Assembly (NCBI GenBank): GCA_900766735.1
Contig: CAAFWO010000005.1
Location: 1 to 29,383, forward strand
DNA length: 29,383 nt
Direction: 5' to 3'
Source of the DNA: Clostridia bacterium
Lineage (GTDB): Bacteria; Bacillota; Clostridia; CAKSNL01; HGM11501
The notes beneath the pieces are model-generated. The model made no database searches. It was not told the origin of the DNA and was given only the letters and a program-made list of their open reading frames with translations. Numbering within the stretch: position 1 is the stretch's first letter; each line of letters starts with the position of its first letter. Below are positions 15,219 through 22,947 of this stretch, one piece after another. Position numbers and translations under genes: made by a program.

Positions 15219-15653
15219 ATGTTATACACAGTCGGCGAAATGGCGAAAAAGTTTGACATTGCGCCATCAACGCTCAGATATTACGACAAGGAAGGGCTTT
15301 TGCCCTTTGTGGAGCGAAGCGGCGGCGGAATCCGAATGTTCAAAGAGTCGGACTCTGAGTGGCTCTCCGTCATCGAGTGCCTTAAAAAAACGGGAATGAC
15401 GATCCGCGAGATCAGGCAGTTCATCGACTGGTGCATCGAGGGCGATTCGACGATCGGCGAGCGCCTGAAGCTCATCGACAGCCGGCGCGAGGCTGTTCTC
15501 TCCGAGATCAAAAAGCTCCACGAAACGCTTGAAATGCTCGACTACAAGCACTGGTACTATGAAACGGCCAAGGCGGCCGGCACGACCGAGATCCACAAAT
15601 CGGGCGAAACCGACGTGCCGGAAAAATTCAAAAAGTTCAGAAAACGGATCTAA
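15219..15653 (+). CDS. MerR-family transcriptional regulator
   Basis: A 144-residue DNA-binding regulator. The N-terminal winged helix-turn-helix is clear (MLYTVGEMAKKFDIAPSTLR, YYDKEGLLPF). A coiled-coil dimer helix follows (IGERLKLIDSRREAVLSEIK) and then a short C-terminal effector region without a metal-binding cysteine cluster. The protein is of the NmlR/AdhR/YyaN size. The ATG at 15219 is chosen because AAGGGGG ends eight bases before it; the ATG at 15213 is too close to that site. It most likely activates the divergent CMD-cupin/yqhD operon through the palindrome at 15038-15057. Sensing of an aldehyde or other electrophile is an inference from the target genes. Confidence 0.93.
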   Translation: MLYTVGEMAKKFDIAPSTLRYYDKEGLLPFVERSGGGIRMFKESDSEWLSVIECLKKTGMTIREIRQFIDWCIEGDSTIGERLKLIDSRREAVLSEIKKLHETLEMLDYKHWYYETAKAAGTTEIHKSGETDVPEKFKKFRKRI

Positions 15654-15660
15654 AAATTGC

Positions 15661-15693
15661 CGGCGGGGAAAGCTTCCCCGCCGATAATTTTTT
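15661..15693 (+). terminator. Terminator of merR
   Basis: A perfect 10-bp stem, CGGCGGGGAA/TTCCCCGCCG, loop AGC, followed by ATAATTTTTT. It lies six bases after the merR stop. Confidence 0.93.
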
Positions 15694-15818
15694 AAAAGGT
15701 GCCCGGACTGCTTATAGCGCTTAACAGCCCGGGCGGAAGGAACATATAATAAGGCTTTCGCCCTATTACCGATTATAATGTGCGGTTTCCCGCATTTGGC
15801 ATTCAGTGTGGACTCATC
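15694..15818. other. Gene-free interval, hairpins only
   Basis: No coding frame. An imperfect hairpin, GCCCGG-A-CTG with CAG-C-CCGGGC (15701-15734), and a small TGCGG/CCGCA hairpin (15781-15794) are the only structures seen. The segment joins the merR terminator to the repeat cluster that ends at 16020. Confidence 0.5.
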
Positions 15819-15940
15819 GGTGCGCCTGCCACTCTCGGTGCGGCATGTAGGGTTTTGCCGTCCCCGGCAAACCGCGTGGGTGCGAAGGCTTTGGCGCCCT
15901 CTGAGGGAGCCGGATCGGCGTAGCCGAGCCTGAGGGGTAG
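15819..15940. repeat. Composite palindromic repeat, copy 3
   Basis: It begins GGTGCGCC and includes GGTGCGAAGGCTTTGGCGCC (15879-15898), which matches the outer palindrome of copy 1 at 18 of 20 bases. It abuts a second unit, CTCTGAGGGAGCCGGATCGG onward (15899-15940), with a TCGGC/GCCGA hairpin and ending in TGAGGGGTAG. That second unit resembles the CTGAGGGAG-type intergenic palindromes common in gut Clostridia, which I know as a recurring pattern rather than from a formal source. Confidence 0.7.
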
Positions 15941-15984
15941 TTTTAAGAGCGCACCCTTAAATTCTTTCCCTTGAAGTCACAGCT

Positions 15985-16020
15985 TGCGCCATTGCCTCCT
16001 CAGAGGGAGGCAATGGCGCA
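15985..16020. repeat. 15-bp perfect inverted repeat after the secreted-protein operon
   Basis: TGCGCCATTGCCTCC (15985-15999), loop TCAGAG, then its exact complement (16006-16020). It is just past the stop of the secreted-protein gene at 16037 and lacks a T-run on either side, so it is more like an mRNA-end-protecting or REP-type hairpin than a classical terminator. A shorter relative with the same loop theme occurs at 1309-1326. Confidence 0.8.
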
Positions 16021-16036
16021 CTAACTTAAGTGAGTG

Positions 16037-17550
16037 CTATTTTGTGATCGTTACGGTCTGAGTCGCGCCGTCCCACTCGACGTTATAGCCGAGCTGTTCG
16101 GACACGAAGCGGATCGGAATGAATGTCCTCGAATCCGTGATCCTCGGAGCGGCAAGGAGCGTGTAGCGCACCGTGCCGTATTTAACGGTCGTCACGTCGA
16201 CCAGATAGTTCCTGATCTGGAGGTTGATTACCGTCGAGCCCTTATTGACCTTGATGCTCTGGTTCTCGCCGTTCCACTCAACCGTGGCGTTCATAAGCTC
16301 TAAAAGTCCGCGCAGAGGAATGAATGTCGTGCCGTTGTCGATATAGGGCGCCGTGTCAAGCGTTGCCGTGCCGCCCTTATGAGTGATCTCGTTCTTGCCG
16401 ATGACGAGCTTATACTCCTCTTTTTCCGCCTCGGCGCGCTTCTTATAGTCCTCGTAATTCTCGTAGAAATCAAGCTCCGCGCAGGAAACAAGGTTTCCGT
16501 AGCCTTTAGAGATCTCGAAACGGAAGAATCTTGCCGTTACGGGCGCATTAAACTGTGTGTAGTGCCTTGAATAGTCGACCTCTTTCTTTTCCTCGCTTGC
16601 CGCCTCGGTGAAGTTCTCACCGTCGGCGCTGGTTAAGATCTTGTAATTGAGCCAGAAGCCGTCCTTATCGTCCTGTCTCGGGAAGTAGCTTACTGCGGCG
16701 ATGTTGTAATTATCGCCGAGGTCAACATCGATAACGAAGGTGTAGTTGTTTTTCGCCGTGCCGACCTGGAAGAATGTGCCGTCGCTTCCGTCGACCGTTC
16801 TGTCGATGATGTTCTGATTCCAGAAGTCCCCGTCAAACTTCGCGGTAACTCCGCTCTTATCAATCTTATAGAGCTTGTTTGCGTTCTCGTTTTCGATAAA
16901 CGCATCATATGTGAGGGTCTTATATTCCTTATTATCAGGGAGAAGGTCGATCTCAGCGAGCGTGCCGTAGCCTGCAACGCCTTCGATTATCCTTACTCTG
17001 AGTCCGGAAATCTCGATATTTGACTTAAAGCGCTCAATCTTTCTCGTTTGGCCCAAAGGATAGTCGAACACTCCGAGATCCTTATATTCCCCGTCGATCA
17101 TGAGGAAATACTGAACCTTTGTGGGAACGCCGCTCGAGTTTGAATCGGTTCTCGGAAGTATCGAAAGCCCCGATACAACGGTTTTCTTGGGAAGCGTCAC
17201 ATCAAGATCGAAGGGCGGGTCTGCCTTGTCGGAGATCTTGCCGTCCGTTACCTCGTAGTCCGAATGCCAGAATGTGTTCGGGTTATTGTCGATCGCAAGG
17301 GGCGCCTTCGCCGATTTTTGCTCCGCGCTTGCCGTGATCGACCAGCCCGTTTTATCAAGATATTTCACGTCAGGGGTGTTGTCCTTTTTTGTGTCGTCCT
17401 TAATCTCGACCGAAGCCTCGGGAGCCTTAAAGCCGAGCTTTTTAAGCTCAGCAACGGTCTTCGTCTCGCTCTTTTTCCCGTTTGTGAGGCAGATCTCCTC
17501 AGAGCCCCAGTGCTTCTGCGTGCCGTAGGTCTGCAGGATGTTTATAACGA
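16037..17550 (-). CDS. Secreted multidomain glycan-binding protein, C-terminal part after a frameshift
   Basis: This is the downstream part of the gene that starts at 18807; no true start codon belongs to it. From 17550 the frame continues the second repeat (IVINILQTYGTQKHWG), as the intact first repeat does (IVINIYQTFNTQEHWG). After KKLGFKAPEA and a charged linker come two F5/8 type C (discoidin-like) domains, with ASAEQ...NPNTFWHSDY at the start of the first and DGENFTEAAS in the second. The last ~115 residues are a copper-amine-oxidase-N-like domain (VIGKNEITHKGG, PYIDNGTTFIPLRGLLELMN, RTFIPIRFVSEQLGYNVEW), common at the ends of clostridial surface proteins. The likely function is adhesion to carbohydrate at the cell surface. 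An internal GTG at 17368 could start a shorter product but has no clear ribosome-binding site. Confidence 0.8.
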
Positions 17551-18807
17551 TTTTTTTGCGTCCTTAACAGAATATATCTTGTTTCCGGACATAACGGTGA
17601 AGTCAACATACTGTGTGCCGACGATGTTGCCGCCGGGCTTTCCCGCCGCGCTTTCAAGCTCCGCCGTCTTAACGGAGTTGCCCGACGCGTCGTAAAATTC
17701 AAGCGTCGCCTTCTGCGCGTTGTTGGATTCAACGTATTTTGACGTTGCGTCCTCTTTTCTTGAGTAGATTCTGATTCCCGTAAACTCGACCGGCTTATTC
17801 ACCGCGAGCACAATCTTTATGTATTTGCCCTCAGCAGTATCCAAGCAGAAGTCCGCGCGCGAGAAGGTGTCGCGCCCTTCCACCTGGCCGGTCTCCTCCA
17901 TTGTCGAGATCTGGCCGTCGGTAAGCTTGTCGGGGTTCTGAACTTTTTTTTCTCCCTCCGACCCGTCCTTATTTAAGGACTTTGCGGATTCAACCGCCAT
18001 ATTGCCGACGGTATTTATCTCATTCTTACCTCTCGGAGTTGCGCCGGTCGCGGTGCTTCCTGTGTTACCTGTGTTTCCGGTATTGCCGGTATTGCCCGCG
18101 TTACCCGTGCCGGAGCCTTCCTCGGGAGCTTTGAAGCCGAGCTTTTTAAGCTCCGCAACTGTCTTTTTCTGTGCGCCGGGAGCGCCAGTGGTGAGGCGTA
18201 TCTCCTCAGAGCCCCAGTGCTCCTGGGTATTAAATGTCTGATAAATATTTATTACTATCTTCTTAGCGCCGGAAACGGTGTAGTTGGTCTTTCCGGACGA
18301 AACGGTGAAATCGACATACTGTGTGCCGATAATGTTACCGCCGGGAACGACGGGCTCACCCGTCAGCTGTGCTGTCGTAACCGAGTTTTTCGCCGCGTCG
18401 TAAAACTCCATCGTAATCTTTTCCGCCGCGTTCGACTTAACATAGTTGGGCTGGTCGTCGGTCTTTCTTGAATAAATTCTGATTCCCCAAAAATCGACCG
18501 GTTTTGTCATCGTGAGCACGATCTTTATATATCTGCCCTCCGCCGTGTTTATGCAAAAATCGCCTCTTGTGAATGTGTCAAGACCTGCCATCTGGCCGAA
18601 CTCTTCAGTCCCGGTGAGAAGACCGTCAACAAGCTTGTCGGAGCTTTTGATCTCTTTATTTGTGCTTCCGTCTTTGTTTATGGAAAGGGCGGACTCCACC
18701 GCCATATTGCCGACGGTGTCAAGCTCCTTTAAATTTGCCGCGAAGGAAACCGAAACAAGCGACAAAACCATTAAAGCGCTCAAAAGCAATGCCAATACTT
18801 TTTTCAT
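17542..18807 (-). CDS. Secreted glycan-binding protein, N-terminal part, truncated by a frameshift
   Basis: 421 residues in the present reading. Residues 1-23 are a signal peptide (MKKVLALLLSALMVLSLVSV, then SFA). Two closely similar ~200-residue repeats follow, at about 29-228 and 264-420, sharing TVGNMAVESA, GGNI-GTQYVDFT and D/SGAKK. They look like F5/8C-type jelly rolls but I cannot name the family. They are joined by an NTG-rich linker. In the second repeat the frame runs through seven A (17551-17557) and stops at KKSL. The first repeat reads KKIVINI at this spot, so one more A would restore a protein of about 920 residues with the part at 16037-17550. GGAGGG precedes the ATG at 18807; the gene is 17 bases after the GH99-like gene. 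Confidence 0.82.
   Translation of the reverse strand: MKKVLALLLSALMVLSLVSVSFAANLKELDTVGNMAVESALSINKDGSTNKEIKSSDKLVDGLLTGTEEFGQMAGLDTFTRGDFCINTAEGRYIKIVLTMTKPVDFWGIRIYSRKTDDQPNYVKSNAAEKITMEFYDAAKNSVTTAQLTGEPVVPGGNIIGTQYVDFTVSSGKTNYTVSGAKKIVINIYQTFNTQEHWGSEEIRLTTGAPGAQKKTVAELKKLGFKAPEEGSGTGNAGNTGNTGNTGNTGSTATGATPRGKNEINTVGNMAVESAKSLNKDGSEGEKKVQNPDKLTDGQISTMEETGQVEGRDTFSRADFCLDTAEGKYIKIVLAVNKPVEFTGIRIYSRKEDATSKYVESNNAQKATLEFYDASGNSVKTAELESAAGKPGGNIVGTQYVDFTVMSGNKIYSVKDAKKSL
18058..18096 (-). repeat. Nine-base tandem repeat encoding a GNTGNTG linker
   Basis: About four copies of a 9-base unit read as Gly-Asn-Thr between the two large repeats of the secreted protein. Such low-complexity linkers change copy number easily. 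All copies are whole codon multiples, so length changes would not break the frame. Confidence 0.8.
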
Positions 18808-18824
18808 ATTTTTCCCTCCTTAAA

Positions 18825-21495
18825 TTAATCAAGATATCCCAAAACCGACGCACCGGAGCCCGTGCCGATCTGATATGCTCCGCCGCCGAGATTTGTAACC
18901 GAAAGACCCATCGCCTCGGCAAAGATGCTTACCGGAACGAAGATGTTTCCGTTTGTCGCAAGCACGGGCGCGGAAAGACTCTTTAAGTATCCGCTCTGTC
19001 TTGCCTCATACGAGCCCAGAACGGTGTAGTACCAGTTCTGGCTCGAAACCTCTGTCAGCCCGTCGTTTAACTTGAACTGATAGAAGTAGAAGATATTTGC
19101 CGTCGCGTCGTAATATATCTTGCTCTCGCCGTAGCCCAAAATCTCGGCGAACGCTTCCTTCGGAATGTAGAGCGTTCCGTTCATCTCAAACGGCGCGATA
19201 GATGTATCAGCCTCGCAAACCGTCTCGATAGCTCCGGAAACGATCATCTTATTCTTGCCTGCGCGAAGAACCGCCGTGTCGGAAAGCGCGTTTCTCTCCG
19301 CCGCGGTTAATGTCTTCTGCTCGGTCTCGGTGTAAAGGTAGTTAAACCTTCCGATGGGCGCGGTATTATGGTTTTCGTAAAGCTCTATAACGTCGGCAAA
19401 CGTGCCGGCAACGAACTTAAATTCAAAGTCAAGCGAGCCGGTAAGTCCCAAAAGCGTCCGCGGAACGGAGATCTCCATCTTATTTGCGTTTCTGACTAAG
19501 GTCGCCTCGCCGATGGGGGCATATGTTCCGTCCTTATTGATGCGCTCAACCGAGGACGAGCCGTCTCTTCCTATGATGAAGTCATAGCCCTCATAGCCTG
19601 TCGCCGGGTTGCGGTCGGAATTTACATAGAGTGCGGTAACCGCGAGTGACGCATCGGCGCCGCCCTGTGCCATAAAGTAGATATTGTTTTCGTCGCGCGA
19701 GACCTTGGAGAAGGTCACTCTGTCGCCCGAATTTGTCTTATAGTTAATTGTCGATCCGTTAACCGTACCGCCGGAAACGGAATCTCTGTTTTTCGCAGAA
19801 TAGTTATAGTATGCCGGCGTCACATCGTCCCAGTCGGTGAGTGCGCCGTCGACCGCTATGGTCTTCGCCGCGCCGGCAACGGGTGCCGGGCGAACGCCCT
19901 TGAACTTTCTGATAAAGTCGGTCAGGAGCATATAATAGTCGTCCTTAAGCGCGCCTTTAACGGGCTCAAAGTCACGGCTGTTCCTGTCGTCAAACGTGTC
20001 CATAAACGAGGGGCCGGGAAGCTTATTTGCGGTGAACTCGTTCCAGCCGTCCACATATACCATATGAGGATCGCCCTTTAAAACGACGTTTGCTTCCTCC
20101 TTAAAGTACTGACCGGACCTTGCCGCGTCAGATGAATAGTCCTCGCCGAATACGTTGGAGTATGCCCTGTTCTTCGCATAGGGCCTGCTTGCGTAATATG
20201 CCTGGCTGTCGCCCAGTACGTAGGACTTGTGATACGAAACGCCGAGCGCCATAAACTCAGGTCTTCCGTCGTCCGTCTCCTCGCCTCGCTGTGCCTGAGG
20301 GAAGCCCTCGATCCAGGTCCAGCCCGTCCTATTATTATACGAATCAACATTCGCGCGCCAGGTGAAGTGATCCGCCATTTCTTCGATCAGTCTCTGCGCC
20401 GCCGTGTCGCCCGGCTCTGCCTGGGTCGACATCTTCCTGCCGTCCGCAATCGAGAAAAAGAGCGGTTTTCCGTCGTAATAATACCAGATGTCCGACCAGT
20501 CGTTCTGAATGAAACCGGTGTTGTAAAGCGCGAGCGCAAGCTTATATGCGCCGGCCGTCGAATCCCAGTTAAAGAGACTGAGCTTGGGAATATTCACACC
20601 CTCTGCCTTAGTGTCGCGCATTGCTTTGACCAGAACGTCAAGCGCCTCCATATATACCGCTCCGCCGTTCGACCAGTCTAAATACAAAACGTCGACTCCG
20701 GCTGCAGAGAGCATCTCAAGATGGCGGCAGTAAACGAAATAGTCGATGCTGTTATAAAACCCCAGTGCCGGCTCCGCCCAGTAGTAGGTCGCCACGCCGC
20801 TCCAGCCGGGAGACGACGGGTTTTCCATCGCGTCGGGGTAATTTTTTATAACGCCGGAGATAACTCTCGCCTCGCTGTTGCCCTTGTCCATGAACCAGTT
20901 CCAGTACATTATACCGACCTCGCGCTCCCCTGCCTTGGGTGCGCCCGCCTCGGAATAATCCGCGACCTTTCTGCCGACGGAGTCCGTTGCCTGCCAGGTG
21001 TCGGCATAAAAGTCCTTTATCGCAGAATCGGGAACCTCGATCGCGGTGTCCTTATACTCCTCGTCCTTAAATTCAAAGCTTTTAACGCTCGCATAGGACG
21101 TGTCGACCGGCCCGTAGTAGCCGACAAAGTAAACGTCGTGCTTGCCGGAGGTCGGCTCTACGTAGCAGGAGAACGTGTCCGTATTTTCGGACATAACAAT
21201 CGTTCCGATCTGAGAGCCCGTCACGGGATGGTCGATCATAACGCGGATCACGCATCCGTTCGACGTTCCGTGAAAATGCACGTCCGCCTTGACCTCAAGT
21301 GAATTTTTGCCGGTAAGATCAACCCCGGAAAAACCTATATACTTTCCCTTCGTGAAGCCCGACGCTTTTTCTCCCCCCCGCAATACCCTGCAAAAACGAA
21401 GCGCCCTTCGGGTAGAGCGTCGTGTTTTCGGCAAGTGATGTGATGCACGATGCCGAAAGCATCAGCGCCAGCAGCAAAGCCAATACTTTTCTCAT
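18825..21495 (-). CDS. Secreted GH99/GH71-like hydrolase with accessory domains, frameshifted near the N-terminus
   Basis: The signal peptide MRKVLALLLALMLSAS starts at 21495, after AAAGGA. It is in a different frame from the main body: a run of seven G (21373-21379) separates them, and six G would join them at IAGGEKASGF. The joined protein has about 890 residues. Residues are numbered in the body frame from 21434. A CBM6-like domain is at ~25-125. A TIM barrel at ~170-515 has motifs of the GH99/GH71/WbsX-like group (TYYWAEP at 217, AGVDVLYLDWSNG at 245, VYVDGWNEF at 459). A DOMON/CBM9-like sandwich is at ~523-700 (IAVDGALTDWDDV) and a copper-amine-oxidase-N-like region ends the protein. The expected role is cleavage of mannan- or other alpha-linked glycan outside the cell; the substrate is unknown. 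It heads a two-gene operon. Confidence 0.8.
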
Positions 21496-21531
21496 TTTTT
21501 TCCATCCTTTCATGCAAATTTTATCTGCCTC

Positions 21532-21560
21532 TTGACTTTATTATACATTTGATTTATACT
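21532..21560 (+). promoter_or_regulatory. Promoter of the araC-luxS-mtnN operon
   Basis: TTGACT, a 17-base spacer and TATACT (21555-21560), reading right. It lies over the promoter of the divergent secreted-protein operon, with each -10 placed in the spacer of the other. Confidence 0.8.
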
Positions 21561-21568
21561 GTAATCAA
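21540..21568 (-). promoter_or_regulatory. Promoter of the secreted glycan-protein operon, with inverted repeat
   Basis: On the minus strand, TTGATT (21568-21563), a 17-base spacer and TATAAT (21545-21540). An inverted repeat TTGATT-N8-AATCAA (21549-21568) covers its -35 and the -10 of the opposing promoter, a good place for a regulator to choose between the two directions. The AraC protein encoded next door is the obvious candidate. Confidence 0.78.
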
Positions 21569-21571
21569 TGG

Positions 21572-21609
21572 TAAATATTAATATCTTTTAGGTGTAAATT
21601 TAATATTTA
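21572..21609 (+). promoter_or_regulatory. Inverted repeat in the araC leader
   Basis: Perfect 10-bp arms TAAATATTAA (21572-21581) and TTAATATTTA (21600-21609), 18 bases apart, in the 5' leader just ahead of the araC ribosome-binding site (GGGG at 21610). It could be a second operator or a weak RNA hairpin that modulates translation. Confidence 0.55.
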
Positions 21610-21621
21610 GGGGTGATTTTA

Positions 21622-22476
21622 ATGTCAGAAAAAGACATCGCGCTTTCGGACGGAGATTTCAGCATTTTTCCTCACAACCAGCCGAGCTGTTCATACCATA
21701 TGCACTTTAAATTTTTCGAGCTTGTCTATATAATAGAAGGAAAAGCAACGCACTATTTAAAAGGCGGCGGCACCGCGCGCGTTAAGCCCGGCGACTATTT
21801 CATTATAGATATGGACGCTTCGCACAAGTATGAAGCCGACCCCGGCACGCACTTTAGGATAATCAACTGCATTTTCAGGCCTGTTTTTATCGCCCCCATG
21901 CTGAAAGACTGCAAACATTTTTCCGAGCTTTTGAACAGTTACTTCATAAGGTTCGGCGGCATCAGCTATACAGAGCCCCCTACAAACCACGTCTTTTATG
22001 ACAGGACCGGCGCTGTCAAAAAAGTGCTTGACGATATGCTGAAGGAATACAATTCCGACCTTCCGGGCTATTCGGAGGTCATAAGATGCCGGCTTACAGA
22101 GCTGCTCATCATCACGATGCGAAACATCATAAATGCCTCCAAAGTTGTGACGGATAAGGCAGTCTCCGCGGTCATGAAATACGCGGAGGATAATTTTGCC
22201 CTTCCCATCAGCCTCTCCTCCGCGGCGGATGCGGTGAAGCTCACTCCACAGTACGTTTCGCTCCGATTCAAGCAGGTCACCGGGCAGACCTTCACCGAAT
22301 ATTTAAAAAAGCAACGCATCTCAAACAGCTGCCGCCTTCTTCTCTCAACGGACAAGCCGATAACCGAGATCGCGGAGCTTTCGGGATATACCGACATCAA
22401 ATCGTTCAACTCGGTGTTCAAAAACATAATGCATATGACACCGAGGGATTTAAGAAAAAACTTAAAAAAACTTTAA
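21622..22476 (+). CDS. AraC-family transcriptional regulator with N-terminal cupin
   Basis: 284 residues. The N-terminal ~140 residues form an AraC-type cupin sensor (MHFKFFELVYIIEGKATHYL; VKPGDYFIIDMDASHKYE). The C-terminal ~100 residues hold two helix-turn-helix motifs (LSSAADAVKLTPQYVSLRFK and ITEIAELSGYTDIKSFNSVF) ending in MTPRDLRK. Cupin-AraC proteins usually sense sugars and activate glycan-use genes. The divergent secreted hydrolase and binding-protein operon fits that role. The ATG at 21622 follows GGGG; a GTG at 21613 in the same frame overlaps that site. Only 12 bases separate it from luxS, so it is probably co-transcribed with luxS and mtnN, an unusual pairing. Confidence 0.94.
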   Translation: MSEKDIALSDGDFSIFPHNQPSCSYHMHFKFFELVYIIEGKATHYLKGGGTARVKPGDYFIIDMDASHKYEADPGTHFRIINCIFRPVFIAPMLKDCKHFSELLNSYFIRFGGISYTEPPTNHVFYDRTGAVKKVLDDMLKEYNSDLPGYSEVIRCRLTELLIITMRNIINASKVVTDKAVSAVMKYAEDNFALPISLSSAADAVKLTPQYVSLRFKQVTGQTFTEYLKKQRISNSCRLLLSTDKPITEIAELSGYTDIKSFNSVFKNIMHMTPRDLRKNLKKL

Positions 22477-22488
22477 GGGGGATTTTTA

Positions 22489-22947
22489 ATGGAAAAAATC
22501 ACAAGCTTCAGAGTCGATCACGACCATATCGGTCCCGGCATATATGTTTCGAGGATCGACTCGGACATCACGACCTACGACCTTCGCACCAAAAAGCCGA
22601 ACGCCGGCGACTATATGGATAACTTAACCATGCATTCGGCCGAGCATATGTTGGCGACTTATTTAAGAAATTCCGAGATAAAGGACTCGGTTATCTATTT
22701 CGGTCCGATGGGCTGTCAGACAGGATTTTACCTTCTCGTCAGAAATGCGGACAATAAAAAGGTCTTATCCGTCTTAAAAGGCTGTCTTCGCGACACCCTC
22801 ACCTATGAGGGCGAGGTGTTCGGTGCGAAAAGGGCCGAATGCGGAAACTACAAAAACCTTTCGCTCGACGCGGCAAAGGCGATCTGCCGCGACTATCTTA
22901 AAATACTTGAATCAAGAGACTGGAGTTTTAGCTATGACAGATTTTAA
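22489..22947 (+). CDS. luxS: S-ribosylhomocysteine lyase LuxS
   Basis: Splits S-ribosylhomocysteine into homocysteine and DPD, the precursor of the AI-2 signal, and so recycles the methyl-cycle by-product. The 152-residue protein has the metal ligands H49-SAE-H53 and C118 (AECGNY), and the catalytic cysteine C76 in GPMGCQTGFY. Its length and motifs are those of a functional enzyme. GGGGG lies just before the ATG. It overlaps mtnN, which makes its substrate, by 14 bases. Whether AI-2 is used as a signal here cannot be told from sequence. Confidence 0.97.
   Translation: MEKITSFRVDHDHIGPGIYVSRIDSDITTYDLRTKKPNAGDYMDNLTMHSAEHMLATYLRNSEIKDSVIYFGPMGCQTGFYLLVRNADNKKVLSVLKGCLRDTLTYEGEVFGAKRAECGNYKNLSLDAAKAICRDYLKILESRDWSFSYDRF

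Noticed and set aside
15819..16020. Possible CRISPR array or riboswitch in the repeat cluster
   Set aside because: The repeats are of different kinds, not regularly spaced, and have no constant-length spacers; no cas genes and no conserved aptamer core were seen.
20721..21302. 193-codon plus-strand open frame opposite the GH99-like gene
   Set aside because: It is antisense to a recognisable catalytic domain, lacks a ribosome-binding site and has no family features.
22805..22933. Extended mtnN start inside luxS
   Set aside because: The extra residues are luxS read out of frame; the ATG at 22934 has GGAG at the right distance and matches the family N-terminus.
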